A DNA stretch of 64,000 nt from Tsukamurella sp. M9C (lineage in GTDB: Bacteria; Actinomycetota; Actinomycetes; Mycobacteriales; Mycobacteriaceae), in NCBI RefSeq assembly GCF_020169415.1, contig NZ_JAIULG010000004.1, positions 123,807 through 187,806 of the forward strand. The letters are read 5' to 3'. Under the pieces are notes generated by a model. The model saw only the letters and a program-made list of their open reading frames with translations. It ran no database searches and was not told the DNA's origin. The position numbers and the translations under genes are program-made. Of the stretch, positions 52,972-62,294 are shown in pieces; the stretch's first letter is position 1; each line of letters opens with the position of its first letter.

Positions 52972-53673
52972 TCAGGCGGGCGTGGGGAAGGCGAGGGCCT
53001 CGACGGGGCCCGACAGCGCCGCCTTCGTCGCGGCGGTGATCTCGTCGGCGAGGACCTCGACGTCGCCGGCCTCGACACCGTCGAGGATCGCCGCGGCGAT
53101 CGCGGCGGGCGTCGCCTTGGGCAGGGGGATCGCGGACACCATGTCGGTGTCGATGAAGCCCGCGTGCACGCCGACGACCTGGGTGTTCTGGGCGGCCAGC
53201 TCGGCCCGCAGGGAGTTGGTGATCGACCACGCGGCGGCCTTGGAGGCGCCGTACCCGCCGGAGCCGGCGAGCCACGACAGCACCGAGTGCATGTCGACGA
53301 GGGCGCCTCCGCCGTTCGCCGCGAGGACGGGCGCGAACGCCCGCGCCACGCGCAGCAACCCGAAGGCGTTCACGTCGAACATCGCCTCGATGTCGCGCGG
53401 ATCCCCGGTGACGAGCGGGGTGGGCGTCATGATCCCCGCGTTGTTGAAGACGATCTCGGCGTCGGACGCGAGGCGTGCGAGCGCCTCGGCGGACTCGGCA
53501 GAACGGACCTCGAGCTCGACCGGAACGACCTCGGGGCGGGGATCGGTGAACGGCCCGCGGCCGGTCGCATAGACCTTCCGCGCCCCGCGGGCCAGCGCAC
53601 CGTCGACCAGTGCGGCCCCGAGGCCCCGTCGGCCTCCCGTGACCACGACGACGGCGTCCTTGATGGCGACCAT
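52972..53673 (-). CDS. Short-chain dehydrogenase/reductase
   Basis: 233-residue classical SDR. NAD(P)-binding TGGRRGLG (TGxxxGxG) with ATGR at the end of strand 2 suggests NADP(H) preference; NNAG, the Ser in DMHSVLSWL, and YGASK (YxxxK) complete the active site. Substrate unknown. ATG behind AGAAGGAG. Divergent from the HxlR regulator, sharing an operator-rich intergenic region, and upstream of the tautomerase gene. Confidence 0.92.
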   Translation of the reverse strand: MVAIKDAVVVVTGGRRGLGAALVDGALARGARKVYATGRGPFTDPRPEVVPVELEVRSAESAEALARLASDAEIVFNNAGIMTPTPLVTGDPRDIEAMFDVNAFGLLRVARAFAPVLAANGGGALVDMHSVLSWLAGSGGYGASKAAAWSITNSLRAELAAQNTQVVGVHAGFIDTDMVSAIPLPKATPAAIAAAILDGVEAGDVEVLADEITAATKAALSGPVEALAFPTPA

Positions 53674-53692
53674 GGCGACTCCTTCTGAGTAA

Positions 53693-53755
53693 TGACTACG
53701 TTAGTCAGCTTGATTCAAGCATCGCCGCCTGACTAACGCAAGCGTTAGTTATGAT
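53693..53755. promoter_or_regulatory. SDR/HxlR intergenic operators and HxlR leaderless -10
   Basis: Two palindromes share the half-site GACTA/TAGT: TGACTA-CGT-TAGTCA (53693-53707) near the SDR side, and ACTAACGC-AA-GCGTTAGT (53732-53749) near the HxlR side. The second directly abuts TATGAT (53750-53755), a -10 six bases before the HxlR ATG at 53762. Well placed for autoregulation and repression of the SDR gene. Confidence 0.6.
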
Positions 53756-53761
53756 CGGGGC

Positions 53762-54286
53762 ATGGAGTTCGAGGAGCGGCTGCGGGACCGGGGTAGGTGG
53801 GCGATCGGCGACGGCTGCTCGGCCGCGCGCACGCTGGACCTGCTCAGCACGAAGACGGTCTTCCTCGTCGTCCGCGAACTGCTCTACGGCACGACGCGGT
53901 TCGACGATCTCGTGAACCGGACGGAGACCTCCGCGCCCGCGGTCTCGCGCGCGCTCAAGCAGCTCGCCACGGCGGGCCTCATCGCGGCGACCGAATACCG
54001 CGAGCCGGGGGCGCGTGCCCGCGCCGAGTACCGGCTCACCGCCGCGGGGCAGGATCTGCTGCCCGTCTTCCTCGCGCTGATCCAGTTCGGCGACGCCCAC
54101 CTGCAGCCCGACGGTGCGCCCCTCGTCTTCGTGGACGCGGAGTCGGGAGAGCAGGTGCGCACCCGGCCCGCCGCCGGCGGGGTGGAAGTGTCCGCGGACG
54201 GTATCGAGATCCGGCTGAACCCGGATCGGTGGGGTGCGCCGGACGTCAGCCCAGCAACTTCCGCCGATCCGAGTGCAGGAACGTGA
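53762..54286 (+). CDS. HxlR-family transcriptional regulator
   Basis: 174 residues. The HxlR winged helix occupies about 15-105: DGCSAARTLDLLSTKTVFLVVRELLYGTTRFDDLVNRTETSAPAVSRALKQL...YRLTAAGQDLLPV, with CSAA giving the conserved N-terminal Cys. The extra C-terminal domain (about 115-174) is beta-rich. HxlR proteins often sense electrophiles through that Cys, which fits a divergent SDR and tautomerase. Its 3' end overlaps the convergent DUF1275 gene by 41 bases. Confidence 0.92.
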   Translation: MEFEERLRDRGRWAIGDGCSAARTLDLLSTKTVFLVVRELLYGTTRFDDLVNRTETSAPAVSRALKQLATAGLIAATEYREPGARARAEYRLTAAGQDLLPVFLALIQFGDAHLQPDGAPLVFVDAESGEQVRTRPAAGGVEVSADGIEIRLNPDRWGAPDVSPATSADPSAGT

Positions 54287-55001
54287 CCAGCGTGATGGCG
54301 CCGCACAACAGGCCCGCCACGAGGATCACCTGCGGGCCGGTGACGAAGGACCCGATGACGCCGCCCACGGCTGCTCCGAGGACGAAGCCGACGTAGACCA
54401 GCGCGTAGCCGAGCCAGTCGAAGACGGTGCCGTTGCCCGTCGCGTGCCGCTCGATGCCCTGGCCGAGCTTGACCAGCGTGCCCGTCACGTACGACAGGGG
54501 CACCGAGACCTCGCCGTTCTTCGTGAACGAGGTGTTCAGCGCGCCCAGCGAGAAGGTGATGATGAGGATGGGTACGAAACGCACTTCGGGCTCGTCGAAG
54601 CCGTCCAGGGCGAAGTCCGTCGCCGAGGCGATGAGGAGTCCCGCGGTGGTCAGGACCGTCGGGCCGTGCGGGTGGTTGTGCCAGAAGTAGCGGCGGCAGA
54701 TCGACGCGACGACCACGCCGGTCACGAAGGCGACGATGAGGGCCGTCGCGGCGAGTGCGCCCGCGCCCGGGATCTGCTGCGCGTCGGACGCCTTGAACCA
54801 CGTGAGCACCGCGCGTTCGGTGTTACCCGTCATGAAGGTGACGAAATACCCCGCCGAGTGCAGGAAGGCGACCGCGCCGACCATGCCGGCCATGCCGGCG
54901 AGGAGCCAGGACAGGCGGGCGTCGGGGCCGATCGCGGCGTCCCGGGAGACGACCGGGCGGGGCGGCTGCTTCGTGGGCTGTTGCTCCGTCGAGGTGGTCA
55001 T
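54246..55001 (-). CDS. DUF1275 (YoaK-like) membrane protein
   Basis: 251 residues with six predicted helices. FLHSAGYFVTFMTGNTERAVL near the N-terminus and the GALNTSFTKNGEVSVPLSYVTGTLVKLGQ stretch in the middle are the DUF1275/YoaK family signature. Function unknown; YoaK-like proteins are often stress- or transport-associated. ATG with a GGGGA upstream. Convergent overlap with HxlR. Confidence 0.9.
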   Translation of the reverse strand: MTTSTEQQPTKQPPRPVVSRDAAIGPDARLSWLLAGMAGMVGAVAFLHSAGYFVTFMTGNTERAVLTWFKASDAQQIPGAGALAATALIVAFVTGVVVASICRRYFWHNHPHGPTVLTTAGLLIASATDFALDGFDEPEVRFVPILIITFSLGALNTSFTKNGEVSVPLSYVTGTLVKLGQGIERHATGNGTVFDWLGYALVYVGFVLGAAVGGVIGSFVTGPQVILVAGLLCGAITLVTFLHSDRRKLLG

Positions 55002-55102
55002 TCCCCATGGTTACCGACGGGAAGCATCCTTCGCCGTGCGCCCGCACCGATTCACATTCGCACCTCGGTGGGAGGCACATCACAATGTGTGCACGGCGGC
55101 GG

Positions 55103-55627
55103 TCAGGCGGGCGGCAGGTCCGTTGCGAGGAAGTCGCGTTGGAACAGGCCCATGAGCCGCGCGTCCCGGTACTCGCCGTTCGAGAAGTACTGCTCGCGGA
55201 GCAGCCCCTCCTCGGCGAACCCCAGCTTCTCGTAGACGTGCGCGGCCTTCTCGTTGGCGACATCCACGTAGAGATACACCTTGTGCAGGTTCAGGATCCG
55301 GAACGCGTAGTCGAGCGCCTTCCGAGTGGCCGGCGCCGCGTAGCCCTTGCCCTGCGCGGACGGGGCGACGATGATCTGGAACTCGCAGTTGCGGTGGATG
55401 ACGTTGATCTCGACCAATTCCACCAGGCCCACCGGCAGCCCGTCGTACTCGATGATGAAACGCCGCTCGCGCTCGTCGTGGATGTGCCGCTCGTAGATGT
55501 CCTCGAGCTCGGCCAGCGCGTCGAAGGGCTCCTCGAACCAGTACGACATCACCGCCCGGTCGTTGAACAGGCCGTGCACGAACCGCAGGTCCGTGCGCTC
55601 CATGGCGCGCAGCTTCAGTTCCACCAC
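55103..55627 (-). CDS. speG: Spermidine N-acetyltransferase-like GNAT (SpeG family)
   Basis: 174 residues closely resembling E. coli Spe[52 protein letters not shown] and the CoA loop [18 protein letters not shown], then [17 protein letters not shown]. SpeG acetylates spermidine or spermine, lowering polyamine toxicity. The start must be upstream of the ATG at 55603 to keep the first beta strand (VVELKLRAM aligns with SpeG SVKLRPL); GTG at 55627 or 55624 is used. Other speG-like GNATs use other amines, so the substrate is probable rather than proven. Confidence 0.87.
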   Translation of the reverse strand: MVELKLRAMERTDLRFVHGLFNDRAVMSYWFEEPFDALAELEDIYERHIHDERERRFIIEYDGLPVGLVELVEINVIHRNCEFQIIVAPSAQGKGYAAPATRKALDYAFRILNLHKVYLYVDVANEKAAHVYEKLGFAEEGLLREQYFSNGEYRDARLMGLFQRDFLATDLPPA

Positions 55628-55716
55628 CTCAGGGTAGAACGATCCCGCCCGCGTCGTGCCGAACCGCCGGCCGCCGCTCGGCGTCCGACGGGGCGTTCGG
55701 CGTCGCGCGGGTGCGA

Positions 55717-56100
55717 CTACGCGGCGAGGCCGATGCCGAGAAACAGGACGGCGAGGAATGGCGCCGTCCCTTGGATGGCTGCGGCGCGGAGCTTGGTCCG
55801 GTCCGACAGGGCGAGGACGAGCGCCGCCGCGAGCATCGAGCCGACGCCCACGAGCACCAGCGTCGCGCCGACGGCGCGCTGCGCGCCGAAGAGCGCGATC
55901 CCCAGGAACACGGCGATCGCGAGGAAGAGGTTGTAGAAGCCCTGATTGAACGCGAGCGGGCGGGTGATCTCCGCAGTTTCCGGCGTCGTGCCGAAGGTCG
56001 CGCGGGACCGCGGCGAGGTCCACGCGATCGATTCCAGGTAGAAGATGAAGCAGTGCACGAGCGCCGCAACGGCGGCGAGGACGAGTCCGACCACGATCAT
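55717..56100 (-). CDS. DUF1304 membrane protein
   Basis: 127 residues, four predicted helices. The family signature [16 protein letters not shown] and [21 protein letters not shown] is clear. DUF1304 proteins have no known function. CATGAT six bases before the ATG could be a leaderless -10. Upstream lies the tig promoter region; the two genes are divergent. Confidence 0.9.
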   Translation of the reverse strand: MIVVGLVLAAVAALVHCFIFYLESIAWTSPRSRATFGTTPETAEITRPLAFNQGFYNLFLAIAVFLGIALFGAQRAVGATLVLVGVGSMLAAALVLALSDRTKLRAAAIQGTAPFLAVLFLGIGLAA

Positions 56101-56281
56101 GCGCTCATCATGGCCGATCGCCGGGCCGCCCGGGCCCTCGGCACCCCCGCCCGGGCTGTCAGGGGCCGGGCACCGTCGCGTACGCTGATCCGAGTGCCGT
56201 GGGCCCGACGGGGTCCCGTGCTGCCCGCAGGAAACCGCACATCAGGCGGCCCTCCTGCTGATACCAACCCGAGGAGAACGA

Positions 56282-57694
56282 GTGAAGAGCACCGTCGAGC
56301 AGCTGAGCCCGACTCGCGTCCGCCTGAGCGTCGAGGTTCCCTTCGACGAGCTCGCGCCCGATTTCGAGCGCGCCTACGCGACGCTCGCCGACCAGGTCAA
56401 CATCCCCGGCTTCCGCAAGGGCAAGGCCCCCGCGAAGCTGATCGAGGCGCGCGTCGGCCGCGACGCCGTGCTCTCGCAGGTGATCAACGACGCGCTGCCC
56501 GGCAAGTACAGCCAGGCCGTCCTGGACTCCGAGATCAAGGCCCTCGGCCAGCCCGAGATCGACATCGACAAGCTCGAGTACGGCGAGGCCTTCTCGTTCA
56601 CCGCCGAGGTCGACGTGCGTCCCGAGATCACGCTGCCCGAGTACTCGTCCATCGAGGTCGAGGTCCCGTCGCTCGAGGTCACCGATGCCGACATCGACGA
56701 GCAGATCGAGGGCCTGCGCGCCCGCTTCGGCACCCTCAAGGGCGTCGACCGCGCCGTCGAGACCGGTGACTTCATCACCATCGACCTGTCGGCGACCGTC
56801 GACGGCAAGGACGTCGAGGACGCCAAGACCACCGGCCTGTCGCACGAGGTCGGCTCCGGCAACCTCATCGACGGTCTCGACGAGGCCGTCGTCGGCCTGA
56901 AGTCGGGCGAATCCAAGGAGTTCACGACCACCCTCGTCGCCGGCGAGTTCGCGGGCCAGGAGGCGGACGTGACCGTCGTCGTCGACTCCGTCAAGGAGCG
57001 CGAGCTGCCCGAGCTGGACGACGAGTTCGCCCAGCTCGCGAGCGAGTTCGACACCGTCGACGAGCTGCGCGCCGACCTGCGCCAGCGCGTCGAGCAGAAC
57101 AAGAAGCTCGGCCAGGCCGCGGACATCCGCGACGCCGTGCTCGACAAGCTGCTCGAGGCCGTCGAGGTGCCGCTGCCCGAGGCCGTCGTCAAGGAGCAGG
57201 CCGACGCCAACGTGCACGACGTGCTGCACCAGGTGGGCCACAACGAGGAGCTCCTCGAGACCGCGCTCAAGGCGCAGGGCACCACCCGCGAGGAGTTCGA
57301 TACCCAGGCCCGCGAGTCCGCCGAGAAGCAGGTCAAGGTGCAGCTGCTCCTCGACGCGATCGCCGACGCGCAGGACGTGCAGGTCGACCAGCAGGAGCTG
57401 CAGGAGCACATCCTGTTCCAGTCGCAGCGCTACGGCATGCAGCCCGCCGAGTTCATCCAGCAGATCCAGCAGGCCGGCCAGCTGCCCGCCCTCTTCCAGG
57501 AGGTCCGTCGCGGCAAGGGCCTCGCGGACGTGGTCCTCGAGGTCGCGGTCAAGGACGCCGACGGCAACGTCGTCGACACCAAGGAGCTGTTCGACCGCGA
57601 GGACGCCGGCGAGGCGCTCGCGGAGGAGGCCGCCTCCGAGGAGGACGTGGTCGCCGAGGCCGAGGAGATCACCGCCGAGGCCGACGAGAAGTAG
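56282..57694 (+). CDS. tig: Trigger factor
   Basis: 470-residue ribosome-associated chaperone and peptidyl-prolyl isomerase. The ribosome-binding loop GFRKGKAP near residue 45 is intact, followed by the FKBP-like domain (about 155-240) and the helical C-terminal chaperone domain (about 250-430) with an acidic tail. GTG start behind GAGGAGAACGA. About 95 bases of leader are implied by a TACGCT -10 at 56181-56186. Ahead of clpP1 as in M. tuberculosis, but with its own strong terminator. Confidence 0.97.
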   Translation: MKSTVEQLSPTRVRLSVEVPFDELAPDFERAYATLADQVNIPGFRKGKAPAKLIEARVGRDAVLSQVINDALPGKYSQAVLDSEIKALGQPEIDIDKLEYGEAFSFTAEVDVRPEITLPEYSSIEVEVPSLEVTDADIDEQIEGLRARFGTLKGVDRAVETGDFITIDLSATVDGKDVEDAKTTGLSHEVGSGNLIDGLDEAVVGLKSGESKEFTTTLVAGEFAGQEADVTVVVDSVKERELPELDDEFAQLASEFDTVDELRADLRQRVEQNKKLGQAADIRDAVLDKLLEAVEVPLPEAVVKEQADANVHDVLHQVGHNEELLETALKAQGTTREEFDTQARESAEKQVKVQLLLDAIADAQDVQVDQQELQEHILFQSQRYGMQPAEFIQQIQQAGQLPALFQEVRRGKGLADVVLEVAVKDADGNVVDTKELFDREDAGEALAEEAASEEDVVAEAEEITAEADEK

Positions 57695-57706
57695 AACCCC
57701 GCGGAG

Positions 57707-57738
57707 CGCCCCGCAGCCGATCCGGCTGCGGGGCGTTT
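57707..57738 (+). terminator. Terminator of tig
   Basis: A perfect 13-bp stem (57707-57719 and 57723-57735) followed by TTT, 13 bases after the tig stop. Confidence 0.85.
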
Positions 57739-57829
57739 CTGCCCTCAGCGGAGCCGAGCGTGCCGGGGGACGGTTCGGTCGGTTCCGTTCGTTACTGTCG
57801 ATGTCAGAAAGAAAGGCAGGGAGCAGCGG

Positions 57830-58423
57830 ATGAACTCCAACCCCACCATGCGGGCCGGAATTGCCGGCCTGAACCTCAACGATTCGGTGTACAGCCGCCT
57901 CCTGGAGTCGCGGATCATCTTCCTCGGCAGCGAGGTGAACGACGACATCGCGAACCAGCTCTGCGCACAGATGCTGCTGCTGTCCGCGGAGGATCCGACC
58001 AAGGACATCAACCTCTACATCAACTCGCCCGGCGGCAGCATCTCCGCCGGCATGGCGATCTTCGACACCATGGAGTTCGTGGAGTGCGACGTCGCGACCT
58101 ACGCGATGGGCATGGCCGCCTCGATGGGTGAGTTCCTGCTCGCCGCGGGCGCCAAGGGCAAGCGCTACGCGCTCCCGCACGCGCGGATCATGATGCACCA
58201 GCCGTCCGCCGGCATCGGCGGCACCGCCTCCGACATCGCCATCCAGGCGGAGCTGTTCCGCAAGACCAAGGTGGAGATGAACCGGCTCAACGCCCAGTTC
58301 ACCGGCCAGCCGATCGAGCGGATCGAGTCCGACGCCGACCGCGACAAGTGGTTCACGGCCGAGGAGGCCCGCGACTACGGCTTCGTCGACCACGTCGTCA
58401 GCCGCGCGAGCTCCGTCAAGTAG
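57830..58423 (+). CDS. clpP1: ATP-dependent Clp protease proteolytic subunit 1
   Basis: 197-residue Ser protease subunit. The catalytic Ser lies in [10 protein letters not shown], His in IMMHQPSAG and Asp in the C-terminal region; the [18 protein letters not shown] strand is the handle-forming segment. ClpP1 and ClpP2 form the hetero-tetradecamer needed for activity in Mycobacteriales. A TACTGT -10 (57793-57798) and AGGGAG ribosome site precede the ATG, so it has its own promoter. clpP2 starts 15 bases after its stop. Confidence 0.97.
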   Translation: MNSNPTMRAGIAGLNLNDSVYSRLLESRIIFLGSEVNDDIANQLCAQMLLLSAEDPTKDINLYINSPGGSISAGMAIFDTMEFVECDVATYAMGMAASMGEFLLAAGAKGKRYALPHARIMMHQPSAGIGGTASDIAIQAELFRKTKVEMNRLNAQFTGQPIERIESDADRDKWFTAEEARDYGFVDHVVSRASSVK

Positions 58424-58438
58424 CGAGAGGACACTTCC

Positions 58439-59104
58439 ATGACTGAGGGTTACCCCACCACGATGTCGGCCCAGGGCCTGCACGTCCCCGCCACCGGCCG
58501 CTACGACGTCCCGTCGTTCATCGAGCGCGCGGCGAACGGCAACGAGCGCGTCACCAACCCGTACTCGAAGCTGTTCGACGAGCGCATCATCTTCCTCAAG
58601 AACCAGATCGACGAGGTCTCGGCGAACGACGTGATGGCCCAGATCCTGGTGCTCGAGTCGCAGGACCCGGACCGCGACATCACGATCTACATCAACTCGC
58701 CCGGCGGCAGCCTCTACGACGCCCTCGGCATCTACGACACGATGCAGTACGTCCACTGCGACGTGGCGACGGTGGTGCTGGGCACCGCGGCCTCGGCCGC
58801 GGCGATCCTGCTCGCCGGCGGCACCCCGGGCAAGCGCGCCGCGCTCCCCAACTCGACGGTGCTCATCCACCAGCCCCGCACGGGCGGTTCGATGCGCGGC
58901 CAGGTCTCCGACCTGGAGATCCAGGCCGCGGAGATGGAGCGCGCGCGTAACCGCCTCGACGAGATCCTGGCGGGCCACACGGGCCAGACCGTCGAGACGA
59001 TCCGCAAGGACACGGACCGCGACAACATCCTCACGGCCGACCAGGCCAAGGAGTACGGCATCGTCGACACGGTGTTCCCGTACCGCAAGGCGTCCGCGAA
59101 GTAG
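58439..59104 (+). CDS. clpP2: ATP-dependent Clp protease proteolytic subunit 2
   Basis: 221 residues, with a longer N-terminus than ClpP1. Catalytic Ser in VVLGTAASAAAILLAGG, His in VLIHQPRTGG; the [22 protein letters not shown] strand is conserved. Partner of ClpP1; in mycobacteria ClpP2 contacts ClpX or ClpC1. ATG with GAGAGGAC upstream. Followed by an imperfect terminator hairpin that separates it from clpX. Confidence 0.97.
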   Translation: MTEGYPTTMSAQGLHVPATGRYDVPSFIERAANGNERVTNPYSKLFDERIIFLKNQIDEVSANDVMAQILVLESQDPDRDITIYINSPGGSLYDALGIYDTMQYVHCDVATVVLGTAASAAAILLAGGTPGKRAALPNSTVLIHQPRTGGSMRGQVSDLEIQAAEMERARNRLDEILAGHTGQTVETIRKDTDRDNILTADQAKEYGIVDTVFPYRKASAK

Positions 59105-59115
59105 TTCCAGCAGGA

Positions 59116-59164
59116 CACCGGGGGTCGCGACACGCCGCGTGAGCGGGTTCCGCGGCCCCCGGTG
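59116..59164 (+). terminator. Terminator-like hairpin after clpP2
   Basis: Arms 59116-59129 and 59151-59164 pair over 14 positions with one T-G wobble. Rest of the 184-base clpP2-clpX gap is less GC-rich and presumably holds the clpX promoter. Confidence 0.65.
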
Positions 59165-59288
59165 CCACCTCTAGCAAGCTATTCATATCGGTCGCCGGGA
59201 CGGAAGTTCGCGGGTACCGTCGACAACAGACCCCACCTGCTGAGCAACGCGGCAGGCGAGTCATCGGCAAGGGAAGTAGGCACAGGGC

Positions 59289-60566
59289 ATGGCACGGATC
59301 GGGGACGGCGCAGACCTGTTGAAATGCTCTTTCTGCGGAAAGAGCCAGAAGCAGGTCAAGAAGCTGATCGCGGGTCCCGGCGTGTACATCTGCGATGAGT
59401 GCATCGACCTGTGCAACGAGATCATCGAAGAGGAACTGGCCGAGACCAGTGACGTGAAGCTGGACGAGCTGCCCAAGCCCGTCGAGATCCGCGACTTCCT
59501 GGACAACTACGTCATCGGCCAGGACTCCGCCAAGCGGAACCTCGCCGTGGCCGTCTACAACCACTACAAGCGCATCCAGGCCGGCGAGCGCAAGGACGCG
59601 CGCGGCGAGGCCGTGGAGCTGGCGAAGTCCAACATCCTCATGCTCGGCCCCACCGGCTGCGGCAAGACCTACCTCGCGCAGACCCTGGCGAAGATGCTCA
59701 ACGTGCCCTTCGCCATCGCCGACGCGACGGCGCTCACCGAGGCCGGCTACGTGGGCGAGGACGTCGAGAACATCCTCCTCAAGCTGATCCAGGCCGCCGA
59801 CTACGACGTCAAGCGCGCCGAGACCGGCATCATCTACATCGACGAGGTCGACAAGATCGCCCGCAAGAGCGAGAACCCGTCGATCACCCGCGACGTCTCC
59901 GGCGAGGGCGTGCAGCAGGCCCTGCTGAAGATCCTCGAGGGCACGCAGGCCAGCGTCCCGCCGCAGGGCGGCCGCAAGCACCCGCACCAGGAGTTCATCC
60001 AGATCGACACGACGAACGTCCTGTTCATCGTGGCCGGCGCCTTCGCCGGACTGGAGAAGGTCGTGGGCGACCGGATCGGCAAGCGCGGCCTCGGCTTCGG
60101 CAACGAGGTGCGCACCAAGGCGGAGGTCGACACCGTCGATCACTTCGCCGACGTGCTGCCCGAGGACCTCATCAAGTTCGGCCTGATCCCCGAGTTCATC
60201 GGCCGCCTGCCCGTCATCGCCTCCGTCTCGAACCTCGACAAGGAGTCGCTGGTCTCGATCCTGTCGGAGCCGAAGAACGCGCTCGTCAAGCAGTACCAGC
60301 GCCTCTTCGAGATGGACGGCGTGGAGCTCGAGTTCGACGAGGACGCCCTCGGCGCCATCGCCGACCAGGCCATCCACCGCGGCACGGGTGCCCGCGGCCT
60401 GCGCGCCATCATGGAAGAGGTCCTCAACCCCGTCATGTTCGACATCCCGTCGCGCGACGACGTGGCTAAGGTCGTCGTCACGGGGGAGACGGTGCGCGAC
60501 AACGTGCTGCCGACCATCGTGCCCCGCAAGCGTTCGCGCGACGAGCGTCGCGAGAAGAGCGCGTAA
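59289..60566 (+). CDS. clpX: Clp protease ATP-binding unfoldase ClpX
   Basis: 425-residue AAA+ unfoldase feeding substrates to ClpP1P2. The C4 zinc domain ([14 protein letters not shown]...[12 protein letters not shown]) is at the N-terminus; Walker [14 protein letters not shown], pore loop GYVGEDV, Walker [12 protein letters not shown], the RKHPHQEFI region and sensor 2 GARGLRAI follow. ATG at 59289 with AAGGGAAG upstream. In M. tuberculosis clpX lies a few genes from clpP2; here it is the next gene. Confidence 0.98.
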   Translation: MARIGDGADLLKCSFCGKSQKQVKKLIAGPGVYICDECIDLCNEIIEEELAETSDVKLDELPKPVEIRDFLDNYVIGQDSAKRNLAVAVYNHYKRIQAGERKDARGEAVELAKSNILMLGPTGCGKTYLAQTLAKMLNVPFAIADATALTEAGYVGEDVENILLKLIQAADYDVKRAETGIIYIDEVDKIARKSENPSITRDVSGEGVQQALLKILEGTQASVPPQGGRKHPHQEFIQIDTTNVLFIVAGAFAGLEKVVGDRIGKRGLGFGNEVRTKAEVDTVDHFADVLPEDLIKFGLIPEFIGRLPVIASVSNLDKESLVSILSEPKNALVKQYQRLFEMDGVELEFDEDALGAIADQAIHRGTGARGLRAIMEEVLNPVMFDIPSRDDVAKVVVTGETVRDNVLPTIVPRKRSRDERREKSA

Positions 60567-60576
60567 CCCGCGCGTC

Positions 60577-60613
60577 GACTGCGCCCCCGGCCGAATCGGC
60601 CGGGGGCGCAGTC
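60577..60613. terminator. Bidirectional terminator, 18-bp perfect stem
   Basis: Arms 60577-60594 and 60596-60613 are perfectly complementary, between the convergent clpX and ABC-F genes. Confidence 0.85.
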
Positions 60614-60642
60614 GTTTCCGATCGCCGATGGCGGCGCAGGGG

Positions 60643-62261
60643 TCACCGGGCGCGCTGCACCCGCGTCTCGTGCCAGACGGGCTCCGGGGCCTCGCGCACG
60701 GCACCGTCGGAGCCGAAGACCAGGAACCGGTCGAAGGAGCGCGCGAACCACCGGTCGTGCGTCACCGCCAAGACCGTGCCGTCGTACGCCTCCAGCGCGT
60801 CCTGCAGCGCCTCGGCACTCTCCAGGTCCAGGTTGTCCGTCGGCTCGTCGAGCAGCAGGGCGGTGCTCCCGGCGAACTCCAGGAGCAGCACCTGGAAGCG
60901 TGCCTGCTGGCCGCCCGACAGGCTCTCGAAGCGCTGGTCGGCCTGCCCCTGCAGCTCGTACCGGCGCAGCGCCGGCATCGACCGGCCGAGGTCCGCCGCA
61001 TGCTCGTGCCGGAGGATCTCGACGAGCGTGCGGCCCTGCAGTTCCGGGTGCGCGTGCGTCTGGGCGAAGTGCCCCGGCACGACGCGGGCGCCGAGCGTCG
61101 CGTCGCCGGTGTGCGCCACCTCCTCGCCCGCGAGCAGCCGCAGGAAGTGCGACTTCCCGGAACCGTTCGAGCCCAGCACCGCGACCCGCTCGCCGTAGAA
61201 GACCTCGAGGTCGAAGGGCTGCATCAGGCCCGTGAGCTCCAGGTTCTTCGCCGTGACGGCCCGCACGCCGGTGCGGCCGCCGCGCAGCCGCATGGTGATC
61301 TCCTGCCGCCGGGGCGGCTCGGGCGGGGGACCGGCCTCCTCGAACCGGCGCAGTCGGGTCTGCGCCGCCTGGTACCGCGACGCCATCCCGTCGTTGAACT
61401 TCGCCTGCTCGCGTAGGGTCAGCACCAGCTTCTTGAGTTGCTGGTGCCGCTCGTCCCAGCGCCGGCGGAGCTCGTCGAACCGCGCGAAGCGCTCGTCGCG
61501 CGCCCGATGGAAGGTCGCGAAGCCACCGCCGTGCACCCACGTGTCCGAGCCGCCGGGCGCGGGCTCCACGGCGACGATCCGCGTGGCCGCGCGGGAGAGC
61601 AGCTCCCTGTCGTGGCTGACGAAGAGCACCGTCTTCGGCGTCTGCCGCAGCTGCTCCTCGAGCCACTCCTTGCCGGGCACGTCGAGGTAGTTGTCCGGCT
61701 CGTCGAGGAGTAGGACCTCGGCGTCGCCGCGCAGCAGTGCCTCCAGCGCCAGCCGCTTCTGTTCACCGCCGGACAGCGAGGTCAGGCCGCGCCACTGCGC
61801 CCGGTCGTAGGGGACGCCCAGTGCGGCGACGGTGCACGCGTCCCACAGCGTCTCGGCGGCGTAACCGCCCGCGTCGCCCATTCGGCGAGCGCCGTGGCGT
61901 AGCGGATCTGATTGGCATCGCCGTCGTCGTCCATCAGCGTCAGCTCGACCGCGTCCAGCACCTGCGCGGCGGACTGCAAGCGCGGCGCGGCCACCGACAG
62001 CAGCAGGTCGCGCACCGTCCGGTCGTCGCGCACCGAGCCGATGAACTGCGGCATCACCCCGACGCCGCCGCTGGAGGTCACGGTGCCGCCGTGCGGCTCC
62101 AGCTCGCCCGCGAGCAACCGCAGCAGGGTGGTCTTGCCGGCGCCGTTGCGGCCGACGAGCGCGGCCACCGCGCCGTCGCCGATCCGGAACGAGACGTCGC
62201 CGAGGAGCGCCCGCCCGTCGGGCAGGAAGTACTCCACGTGTGTCGCCTCGAGATGTCCCAT
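60643..62261 (-). pseudogene. ABC-F family ATPase, broken by a one-base frameshift
   Basis: Two open frames together make one ABC-F protein (no membrane domain, two ATPase cassettes). Frame 1 starts at the ATG 62261 with Walker A LVGRNGAGKTTLLRLLAGE and runs to ALAEW; frame 2 continues DAGGYAAETLWDACTV, then LSGGEQKRLAL, LLLDEPDNYLD, a second Walker A GSNGSGKS, LSGGQQARF and LLLDEPTDNLD. The switch lies at the GGG (minus strand) of 61879-61877; one extra G gives TGG GGC GAC and a 539-residue protein. Total length becomes divisible by three with one added base. ABC-F proteins act on ribosomes (translation factors or antibiotic protection). Could be a real mutation or a homopolymer sequencing error. 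Confidence 0.85.
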
Positions 62262-62294
62262 TCGTCCTATCCTGCGGGGGGACGGGCAGGGGCG

